A stretch of 10,773 bases of DNA from Actinomycetes bacterium (GTDB lineage Bacteria > Actinomycetota > Acidimicrobiia > Spongiisociales > UBA5794): assembly GCA_023336875.1 (NCBI GenBank), contig JAMBLH010000176.1, positions 1 to 10,773 of the forward strand. Direction: 5' to 3'. Position 1 is the first letter of the stretch. The number at the start of each line of letters is the position of its first letter. The notes under the pieces are model-generated. The model was not told where the DNA came from, did not search any database, and saw nothing but the letters and a program-made list of their open reading frames with translations. Below, one piece after another: positions 1-6,082 of the stretch. Made by a program: the position numbers and the translations under genes.

Positions 1-106
1 CGCCGTCCGGGCGTGCGAGATATCCGCCCAGGGTTTGGGCTCCCGCGGGGATGCTGATCGATCCGTAGATGATCTCGATGGTGCCTTCACCCAGTAATAC
101 GGTCAC
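1..106 (-). CDS. Dienelactone hydrolase-like protein, N-terminal fragment
   Basis: Only the first 35 codons are present; the gene runs leftward out of the window. The start is GTG at 106-104, preceded by a good Shine-Dalgarno AGGAGA (114-119 on the complement) seven bases away. The visible peptide ends in the run SIPAGAQTLGGYLARPDG. This resembles the N-terminus of dienelactone hydrolase family proteins, alpha/beta hydrolases that typically begin with a short strand followed by GYLARPxG before the first core strand. The nucleophile elbow and catalytic triad lie outside the window, so activity cannot be judged. It follows birA on the same strand after a 29-base gap and is probably cotranscribed with it. 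The family call rests on a short motif and is tentative; another alpha/beta hydrolase is possible. Confidence 0.5.
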   Translation of the reverse strand, partial: MTVLLGEGTIEIIYGSISIPAGAQTLGGYLARPDG

Positions 107-135
107 GCGATTCTCTCCTGTTTCTCGAGATGAGG

Positions 136-825
136 CTAGCGGCGGTCACGGGTGTGCACCTCTCCCGAGTGAAGGACCACATCGATGCCGTCCTTGGCGA
201 CGATGAGAGCGCCATCGGCGGCGATTCCCGTCGCGCGACCCTCTCCACCATCCCAGTAGACGTCGCGAGAGAGCGTGACGCATGCCTGCTCATATTCGGC
301 GCGAGGCCAGGCCTGGGAACCATCCTCAAGAAACGCGAGCAGCGAGTCCGCCCAACGCTCAGCCGACCTCGATGCTGCGTTGCTCCCTGGATCTTCGTCA
401 AGGAGCGAGGCCGCGCCATCGACGGGATCCACCCACCAGAGATTCATCCCACAGCCGACCACGACCGTGCTCGCGCTCGACTCGACGAGAATCCCTCCCA
501 CCTTTCGTCCGTCGAGCAAGAGATCATTCGGCCACTTGAGATCCAATTCGATTGCGAATTGACTCGCCACCGCCCTCCGCACCGCAACGGCAGTAATCAA
601 CGGGATAAGCGTCAACTCAAACGGCGCCCAGTCAGAGACAAATGCCAATGAGGCGAACATCCCGCGGTCGGGTTGGGTCCACGTCCGCCCCTGCCTGCCT
701 CGACCCGAGAGCTGCTCGGAAGCAACCACGAGTGAGGGAACACCTGTGTCGGCCGCGAGACCGCGAGCCTCGTCCTGCGTACTTTCGACTGTCGCCAGTC
801 GGAAGATGTCGTATGGTGTAGCCAT
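136..825 (-). CDS. birA: Biotin--[acetyl-CoA-carboxylase] ligase (group I, no DNA-binding domain)
   Basis: This 229-residue cytoplasmic enzyme activates biotin with ATP to biotinyl-AMP and transfers it to the lysine of a biotin carrier domain. Visible motifs are ESTQ (14-17), the biotin/ATP loop GRGRQGRTW (41-49), KWPNDLLLDGRKVGGIL (97-113) with K108 at the place of the conserved catalytic-loop lysine, and GCGMN (124-128) in place of the usual GxGxN. A small C-terminal domain follows (about 185-229). The N-terminal winged helix of the E. coli bifunctional repressor is absent, so it should be a pure ligase and not a biotin-responsive repressor. The ATG at 825 has only a weak ribosome site (GGGA about 7 bases upstream). 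It is divergent from pccB-accA, whose product carries its substrate domain, which strongly supports the assignment. Confidence 0.93.
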   Translation of the reverse strand: MATPYDIFRLATVESTQDEARGLAADTGVPSLVVASEQLSGRGRQGRTWTQPDRGMFASLAFVSDWAPFELTLIPLITAVAVRRAVASQFAIELDLKWPNDLLLDGRKVGGILVESSASTVVVGCGMNLWWVDPVDGAASLLDEDPGSNAASRSAERWADSLLAFLEDGSQAWPRAEYEQACVTLSRDVYWDGGEGRATGIAADGALIVAKDGIDVVLHSGEVHTRDRR

Positions 826-884
826 ATCACGTTCCCACGAGTCGAAACATTGCTTGATAGCTGGCGAGCCTACCCGGAGGACCG
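826..884. promoter_or_regulatory. Divergent birA / pccB promoter region
   Basis: These 59 bases must hold the 5' signals for both birA (leftward) and pccB (rightward). On the plus strand a ribosome binding site GGAGG (876-880) lies four bases before the pccB GTG. I found no convincing -35/-10 pair or operator palindrome on either strand. No BirA-type repressor site is expected, because the ligase lacks a DNA-binding domain. Confidence 0.5.
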
Positions 885-2435
885 GTGAGTACAGAACAAA
901 GTATTGAGAAGCTACGCGAACTTCGCGAGCGATCTCTGGCGCCGGACGACCAGCGTGCTATTGAGCGACAGCATGACGCGGGCAAACTCACCGCGAGGGA
1001 ACGAATCGAGCTACTTCTCGACAAGGGCTCCTTCCAGGAGATGGACCCCTTCGTCCAGCATCGGGCGACGGGCTTCGGCATCGAGGACAAGCGCCCATTC
1101 GGCGATGCAGCGGTAACCGGCTGGGGAACGGTCGATGGTCGCAACGTCTTCATATTCGCTGAGGATTTCACGCGTTTCGGTGGATCCCTTGGAGAGGCCG
1201 TGGCCGACAAGATCTGCAAGGTGATCGATCTTGCAATGGACACGGGAACGCCGATCATTGGGCTCAAGGACTCGGGTGGCGCCCGGATTCAGGAGGGGGT
1301 CGTGGCGCTCAACGGGTATGGCAGGATCTTCGAGCGAAATGTGCAAGCATCTGGAGTGATCCCTCAGATCTCGGTGATCATGGGACCCTGCGCTGGTGGC
1401 GCTGTGTACTCCCCTGCATTGACTGACTTCGTCTATCAGGTCGAGGGAAGCTCACATCTCTTCATCACAGGTCCCGATGTCATCAAGACCGTTACGGGTG
1501 AAGAGGTGACGATGGACGATCTCGGTGGGGCCCATGCGCACTCGTCCAAGTCAGGCGTCACCCACTTTGTTGCTGAGGACGATCGCGAGGCGCTCGACGA
1601 GGTCAGATATCTGTTGTCGTTCCTCCCGCAGAACAACATGGAGGTGCCACCGTTCTTCACCACGATGGACGCCTCTGACCGGATGGATGAGGCCCTCACG
1701 ACGATCATTCCAGATTCGCCGAACCAGCCGTACGACGTCATTGACGTCATCGAGAGCATCGTTGACGATGGCGAGTTCTACGAGGTGCACGAGCATTGGG
1801 CTGGCAACATCGTCGTCGGGTTTTCGAGGCTCGATGGGTACGCGATTGGGATCGTGGCGAACCAGCCTGCCGTCCTCGCGGGAACGCTCGATATCGCGGC
1901 ATCGACAAAAGCTGCCCGATTCGTCAGATTCTGCGATGCGTTCAACATCCCATTGATCACCCTTGTCGACGTTCCAGGTTTCCTCCCAGGCGTCGACCAG
2001 GAGCACGATGGCATCATCAGACATGGAGCGAAACTCCTCTACGCATTCTCTGAGGCAACGGTTCCCCGCATTACGGTCATCATGCGCAAGGCGTATGGCG
2101 GGGCATTCCTCGTCATGAATTCGCGGGCGATACGAGCTGACGTGGTCTTTGCGTGGCCGACGGCTGAGATTGCGGTGATGGGCGCACAGGGCGCCGTCAA
2201 CGTGATCCACCGTCGAGCGCTCGCGACCGCCGATGACCCAGAGACCGCCAGAGCTGAACTCGTTGCCGAGTATGAGGAGAAGTTCAACAATCCCTACATC
2301 GCGGCAGAGAATGGTCTTGTGGATGACGTCATTGAGCCGCGAGAGACGCGCCCTCGCCTGATCCGCGCTCTTGACATGTTGCGAGACAAACGCGAAACAC
2401 TGCCTGCAAAGAAGCACGGCAACATACCTCTGTAG
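885..2435 (+). CDS. pccB: Acyl-CoA (propionyl-CoA) carboxylase, carboxyltransferase beta subunit
   Basis: This 516-residue protein transfers the carboxyl group from carboxybiotin to an acyl-CoA (propionyl-CoA to methylmalonyl-CoA and/or acetyl-CoA to malonyl-CoA). It has the two crotonase-fold halves of the family. The N-terminal half carries the oxyanion-hole stretches SGGARIQEG (130-138) and GPCAGGAVYSPALTDF (167-182). The C-terminal half carries DVPGFLPGVDQEHDGIIRHG (362-381), KAYGGAFLVMNS (402-413) and AWPTAEIAVMGAQGAVN (423-439). The C-terminus KKHGNIPL is typical of actinobacterial members, and the length is normal. The GTG start is supported by GGAGG four bases upstream and by a family-like N-terminus (residues 5-19). 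The residue that separates propionyl-specific (Asp) from broader enzymes is Leu409 here, so strict propionyl specificity is uncertain. It lies 95 bases before accA on the same strand. Confidence 0.93.
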   Translation: MSTEQSIEKLRELRERSLAPDDQRAIERQHDAGKLTARERIELLLDKGSFQEMDPFVQHRATGFGIEDKRPFGDAAVTGWGTVDGRNVFIFAEDFTRFGGSLGEAVADKICKVIDLAMDTGTPIIGLKDSGGARIQEGVVALNGYGRIFERNVQASGVIPQISVIMGPCAGGAVYSPALTDFVYQVEGSSHLFITGPDVIKTVTGEEVTMDDLGGAHAHSSKSGVTHFVAEDDREALDEVRYLLSFLPQNNMEVPPFFTTMDASDRMDEALTTIIPDSPNQPYDVIDVIESIVDDGEFYEVHEHWAGNIVVGFSRLDGYAIGIVANQPAVLAGTLDIAASTKAARFVRFCDAFNIPLITLVDVPGFLPGVDQEHDGIIRHGAKLLYAFSEATVPRITVIMRKAYGGAFLVMNSRAIRADVVFAWPTAEIAVMGAQGAVNVIHRRALATADDPETARAELVAEYEEKFNNPYIAAENGLVDDVIEPRETRPRLIRALDMLRDKRETLPAKKHGNIPL

Positions 2436-2496
2436 CCACTTCGTAACGCTGCGCACGAGCCAAGGGTCGTACTTCACAGGACAGCGAGACGCTTCG

Positions 2497-2530
2497 TTGT
2501 CAGTGACATGTCCCCTATAGGATGCACACC
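2497..2530 (+). promoter_or_regulatory. Candidate accA promoter for a leaderless GTG transcript
   Basis: A -35-like TTGTCA (2497-2502) and a -10 TAGGAT (2518-2523, TAnnnT type) are separated by 15 bases, which is somewhat short. The last T of the -10 box lies seven bases before position 2530, so transcription would begin at or one base before the GTG at 2531. The perfect small palindrome TGTCA-G-TGACA (2498-2508) overlaps the -35 box and could be an operator. This is inference from spacing only. Confidence 0.4.
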
Positions 2531-4276
2531 GTGGAATCCATCCTCATCGCAAATCGTGGCGAGATCGCCGTTCGCATCATCCGAGCCGCGCGCGATCTTG
2601 GCATTCGGACGATCGCCATCTATTCAGAGCTCGACCGCGACGCTGTCCACACGGCCATGGCTGACGAAGCATGGAACGTGGGGACCGCTCCTGCAGCCGA
2701 CTCCTACCTCAATGTCGACCGCATCCTCGAGGTGGCACGCGAATCCGAGGCCTCCGCAGTTCATCCCGGCTACGGGTTCCTTGCTGAGAATGCCGGATTC
2801 GCGCAGAGGGTCATCGACGCTGGCCTCATCTGGATAGGTCCGCCACCTGCTGCCATCAACATGATGGGTGACAAGATCGAATCACGTCGGGCGGCTGAAG
2901 CAGCAGGGGTACCTGGTGTTCCTGGAACCAACGAGCCGCTCACATCAGCCAGCCAGGTCGCAGACTTTGCAGCAGAATACGGTTTTCCCGTCGCCATCAA
3001 GGCCTCAGCGGGAGGTGGCGGCCGAGGCTTGAAGGTCGTTAGGGACCCCGATCGGCTCGAAGACGCATTTGAAGCAGCCGCCAGGGAGGCAGAAGCTTGG
3101 TTCGGGAATCCAGCGGTCTACGTCGAGAAGTACCTTGAGGACGCACGCCACATCGAAGCTCAGGTTCTGTTCGACTCTCACGGCAACGGTGTGTTCCTCG
3201 GCGAGCGTGACTGCTCAATGCAGCGCCGTCATCAGAAGCTGATCGAGGAGTGCCCGGCACCTGGGCTTACCGATGACGAACGATCTCATGTGGGCGAACT
3301 CGCCCTTGCGCTTGGCCATGCAGCCGATTACGAATCAGTGGGCACCGTCGAGTTCCTCTACTCCGGTGGTGAGTTCTATTTCCTGGAGATGAACACACGC
3401 ATCCAGGTTGAACACACGGTCACCGAAGAGGTCTTCGGAGTCGATCTGGTGACTGAACAGATACGTGTGGCCAATGGGGAAGAACTGTCCATGACCACCA
3501 CGCCTCAACCGATCGGCCATGCCATCGAGTTCAGGATCAACGCAGAGGATCCCTCGCAGGGTTTCAGTCCCAGTCCAGGGACACTCGTGAAGTACACCGA
3601 ACCCGGTGGTCCGGGGATCCGGGTCGACTCTGGTGTCGTACAGGGGTCCGAGATCAGCCAGTACTACGACAACATGATCGCCAAACTCATCGTGACGGGC
3701 AAGAACCGTGACGAGGTGATCCATAGAGCTCAGCGTGCACTCAGGGAATTCGAAATCGGCGGTGTCGACACAACGATCCCTGCGCACCTCGCCATTCTCA
3801 CCAATGAGGAATTCCTCGAAGGCAGGGTTTCGACTCGACTTGTCGAGGACGGTCTCGATTTCAGCCACTTGGAGCGAACGACCGCGCCCACGCTGCCTGA
3901 GGACGAGGAACTCTCAGAGCGAAACCTCACGGTCGAGGTGGGTGGTCGCAGATTCACTGTCAAGTACTGGGCGAAGGTCATGACGGCGCCTGGTTCAGGC
4001 AAGCGAGTTGCGCCACGGCGCAAGGCACCGAAGCTGTCCAAACGTGCGGGTGGCTCCAGCGGTGAGGGTGTCGTGTCTGCTCCGATGCAGGGGACCATCG
4101 TCAAGATCCACAAGAAGGCGGGTGAGTCCGTAGATGCGGGCGACCCTGTATGCGTTCTCGAGGCAATGAAGATGGAGAACGAGATCAAAGCTGAGATCTC
4201 CGGAGAGATCGTTGAGCTGAAGGTGCAGGTCGGAGACACGGTCTCATCCGGGTCCCCGCTAATGATCATTCGCTGA
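2531..4276 (+). CDS. accA: Acyl-CoA carboxylase alpha subunit: biotin carboxylase fused to BCCP
   Basis: The protein carboxylates its own biotin with bicarbonate and ATP and delivers it to PccB. Numbered from this GTG (581 residues), the order is: biotin carboxylase N-domain beginning ESILIANRGEIAVRII; ATP-grasp glycine loop AGGGGRGLK (160-168); HQKLIEE (234-240); EMNTRIQVEH (286-295) with the metal- and biotin-site residues; biotin carboxylase C-domain (about 330-440); an Arg/Lys/Ser-rich linker (about 488-512); and a biotinyl domain (about 515-581) with EAMKM, biotinyl lysine K547. An ATG at 2522 would add three residues, but it is directly abutted by the TATAGG box. The GTG has AGGA eight bases upstream, lies where a leaderless transcript would start, and gives the usual family N-terminus. 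No separate epsilon-subunit gene is visible between pccB and accA. Confidence 0.93.
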   Translation: MESILIANRGEIAVRIIRAARDLGIRTIAIYSELDRDAVHTAMADEAWNVGTAPAADSYLNVDRILEVARESEASAVHPGYGFLAENAGFAQRVIDAGLIWIGPPPAAINMMGDKIESRRAAEAAGVPGVPGTNEPLTSASQVADFAAEYGFPVAIKASAGGGGRGLKVVRDPDRLEDAFEAAAREAEAWFGNPAVYVEKYLEDARHIEAQVLFDSHGNGVFLGERDCSMQRRHQKLIEECPAPGLTDDERSHVGELALALGHAADYESVGTVEFLYSGGEFYFLEMNTRIQVEHTVTEEVFGVDLVTEQIRVANGEELSMTTTPQPIGHAIEFRINAEDPSQGFSPSPGTLVKYTEPGGPGIRVDSGVVQGSEISQYYDNMIAKLIVTGKNRDEVIHRAQRALREFEIGGVDTTIPAHLAILTNEEFLEGRVSTRLVEDGLDFSHLERTTAPTLPEDEELSERNLTVEVGGRRFTVKYWAKVMTAPGSGKRVAPRRKAPKLSKRAGGSSGEGVVSAPMQGTIVKIHKKAGESVDAGDPVCVLEAMKMENEIKAEISGEIVELKVQVGDTVSSGSPLMIIR

Positions 4277-4326
4277 GGGATGGGACGGCTGGATCATCGC
4301 TGAAGGCATCTCTTTACGATCATCGC
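4264..4326 (+). repeat. Imperfect short direct repeats at the accA 3' end
   Basis: The sequence GATCAT(T)CGC occurs at 4264-4273 (spanning the last codons and stop of accA), 4292-4300 and 4318-4326, spaced 28 and 26 bases. The first two copies continue alike (CGCTGAGGGAT versus CGCTGAAGGCAT), so roughly 18 bases of the accA end appear duplicated. The third copy matches only in its first nine bases. It is most simply a small local duplication. Confidence 0.4.
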
Positions 4327-4382
4327 GCTTGGCGAGACAGTCCTTGCCGTCGTCGTTGGCGTTGCGCATGCACATTGGGTTG

Positions 4383-4408
4383 CTTCGGCGGTTGCGCACA
4401 CACCGAAG
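4383..4408. terminator. Weak hairpin between convergent accA and mutA
   Basis: CTTCGG (4383-4388) pairs with CCGAAG (4403-4408) around a 14-base loop, 107 bases after the accA stop and 16 bases after the mutA stop on the other strand. There is no T-tract on either side. It is the only plausible terminator-like structure I see in the 147-base convergent gap (4277-4423), which otherwise shows no gene. Confidence 0.25.
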
Positions 4409-4423
4409 AGTTTCGGCATACAC

Positions 4424-5977
4424 CTAGAAGCTTGGTCGGTACCGTCCAAAGATCGGAACCATTGTCTCGGTGATGTCTCCGATGGTGGCACCGGCCTCTA
4501 GCGCAGCCTTCATGGGATACAAGACATTGTCGTCCCCACTCGCTGCCATCGACAGCGCATTGAGCGCGGCATCCACCGCTGCACCGTCGCGCTGCTCTCT
4601 TACCTCGTTGAGGGATGCGCGTTGGTTCGCCTCAAGCTCGGGATCGATGTGCAGCATCCCAGGCTCAGGGTCGTGTTCAGCGACAAAGCGGTTCACACCA
4701 ACGACCGTTGCTTCGCTGCTGTCCACTGCCCTCGCCTGGGTGTACGCCGCCTCCTCGATCTCGCGTTGCTGGAACCCCTCCCCGATCGCGGCTGGGGCGC
4801 CGCCGAGCTCGTCGATTCGAGCGATCAGATCCATTGCGTCAGCCTCGATCCGATCGGTGAGTGATTCGACGAAGTAGCTCCCCGCAAGCGGATCGACAGT
4901 GTCTGGCACACCGGTCTCGTATCCGAGCACCTGTTGCGTGCGCAGAGCCAACAAGGCCGACTCATCGGTGGGGAGTCCCAGTGCCTCGTCGTAGGAATTG
5001 GTGTGGAGTGACTGGGTGCCTCCAAGCACCGCTGCGAGTGCCTGGTATGACGTGCGGACGACGTTTGTAAGCGGTTGCTGAGCGGTGAGCGTCGACCCGG
5101 CGGTTTGGGTGTGGAATCGCATACGCCACGATTCGGGCAGCCGTGCACCCATCCGGTCGCGCATCAGGCGCGCCCACAATCTCCTGGCCGCCCGGAACTT
5201 TGCAGCCTCCTCGAAAAGGTCGTTGTGCGCGTTCCAGAAGAACGAGAGCCGGGGGGCAAAAGTGTCGACATCCAGCCCTGCTGCGCTTGCTGCCTCAACG
5301 TACGCAAGGCCGTTCGCAATGGTAAACGCGACTTCCTGGGCGGCGGTGGAGCCCGCTTCACGTATGTGATACCCGGAAATCGAGATCGTATTCCAATTCG
5401 GCATCTCTGCTGCGCAGTAGGCAAACGTATCCGTGATGATCCTCATCGAGGGTTCAGCTGGATAGATGTACGTGCCCCTCGCAATGTACTCCTTCAGGAT
5501 GTCGTTCTGTACGGTGCCGCGGAGCTGGTCCGGATCCGCCCCCTGTTCCTCGGCAACGATCTGATACATGAGTAGGAGGACCGCTGCTGTCGAGTTGATC
5601 GTCATCGACGTGGACACATCGCCCAGCGGAATCCCTTCGAACAGGGCACGCATGTCCTCGACCGAGTCGATGGCCACACCGACCTTGCCAACCTCCCCAG
5701 CGGCAAGGGGATCATCTGAATCGAGACCCATCTGGGTGGGGAGGTCGAAAGCGACGGAGATGCCCGTCTGGCCCGCATCGAGAAGCGCTCGGAACCGGGC
5801 ATTGGTCGCCGCTGCGTCGCCGAAACCCGCATACTGACGCATCGTCCAGAGGCGACCCGTATACATCGAGGGATACGGCCCACGTGTGTAGGGATAGGAA
5901 CCTGCTTCACCGAGCTCGTCACTGGGATCCCAACCCTCGAGGTCCTCCGGACCGTATTCGATCTGATCGGCATCCAC
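4424..5977 (-). CDS. mutA: Methylmalonyl-CoA mutase large (catalytic) subunit, split type
   Basis: This is a TIM-barrel acyl-CoA mutase subunit of 517 residues, converting (R)-methylmalonyl-CoA to succinyl-CoA by adenosylcobalamin radical chemistry. Numbered from this start, the residues matching Propionibacterium MCM Tyr89, Gln197, Arg207, Tyr243 and His244 are Tyr49, Gln157, Arg167, Tyr203 and His204, with a constant offset of 40. Tyr49 plus Arg167 is the methylmalonyl pattern; isobutyryl and 2-hydroxyisobutyryl mutases replace both. The C-terminal B12 domain (DxHxxG) is absent, so a separate small subunit must exist elsewhere. The chosen GTG (5977-5975) has GGAGGAG six bases upstream. The frame extends to a GTG at 6001 (eight more residues) whose AAGGAG is only two bases away, a poor spacing. 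It is convergent with accA, consistent with a shared propionyl-CoA route. Confidence 0.9.
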   Translation of the reverse strand: MDADQIEYGPEDLEGWDPSDELGEAGSYPYTRGPYPSMYTGRLWTMRQYAGFGDAAATNARFRALLDAGQTGISVAFDLPTQMGLDSDDPLAAGEVGKVGVAIDSVEDMRALFEGIPLGDVSTSMTINSTAAVLLLMYQIVAEEQGADPDQLRGTVQNDILKEYIARGTYIYPAEPSMRIITDTFAYCAAEMPNWNTISISGYHIREAGSTAAQEVAFTIANGLAYVEAASAAGLDVDTFAPRLSFFWNAHNDLFEEAAKFRAARRLWARLMRDRMGARLPESWRMRFHTQTAGSTLTAQQPLTNVVRTSYQALAAVLGGTQSLHTNSYDEALGLPTDESALLALRTQQVLGYETGVPDTVDPLAGSYFVESLTDRIEADAMDLIARIDELGGAPAAIGEGFQQREIEEAAYTQARAVDSSEATVVGVNRFVAEHDPEPGMLHIDPELEANQRASLNEVREQRDGAAVDAALNALSMAASGDDNVLYPMKAALEAGATIGDITETMVPIFGRYRPSF

Positions 5978-5983
5978 GTCGTT

Positions 5984-5990
5984 CTCCTCC
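5984..5990 (-). promoter_or_regulatory. Ribosome binding site deciding the mutA start
   Basis: GGAGGAG on the complement lies six bases before the GTG at 5977. This is the best-spaced site near the mutA 5' end and favours that start over the GTG at 6001. Confidence 0.55.
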
Positions 5991-6001
5991 ACCTTGTGCA
6001 C

Positions 6002-6082
6002 CGCTCCTTCGTAGTAGATGTCAGCTGACGGTTGCTACCAGACGTATCTGAGTTGCGTTCCTAACCTGACTATCGCGAACCG
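6002..6082. promoter_or_regulatory. Divergent mutA / PBP promoter region with a palindrome
   Basis: This short region separates the two divergent genes. It contains a perfect 10-bp palindrome GTCAGCTGAC (6020-6029), 43 bases upstream of the chosen mutA start, which could be an operator. I could not assign a convincing -35/-10 pair on either strand. An imperfect stem (CCGAT at 6080-6084 with ATCGG at 6101-6105) begins at its right edge and covers the first possible PBP start codon. Confidence 0.4.

Noticed and set aside
130..651. 173-codon rightward frame overlapping birA
   Set aside because: birA on the other strand carries all ligase motifs; this translation is an Arg-rich shadow.
1551..2477. 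308-codon leftward frame inside pccB
   Set aside because: It is antisense to the conserved carboxyltransferase, with no recognisable domain. It is a shadow of pccB codon use.
2436..2530. Possible acyl-CoA carboxylase epsilon subunit between pccB and accA
   Set aside because: The gap of about 95 bases has no start codon with an open frame of useful length. If an epsilon subunit exists, it is elsewhere.
4294..4491. 65-codon leftward frame in the accA-mutA gap
   Set aside because: Half of it overlaps the mutA 3' end in another frame, the composition is unlike a protein, and there is no ribosome site.
5075..5575. 166-codon rightward frame inside mutA
   Set aside because: It is antisense to conserved mutase sequence including active-site residues, with no domain of its own.
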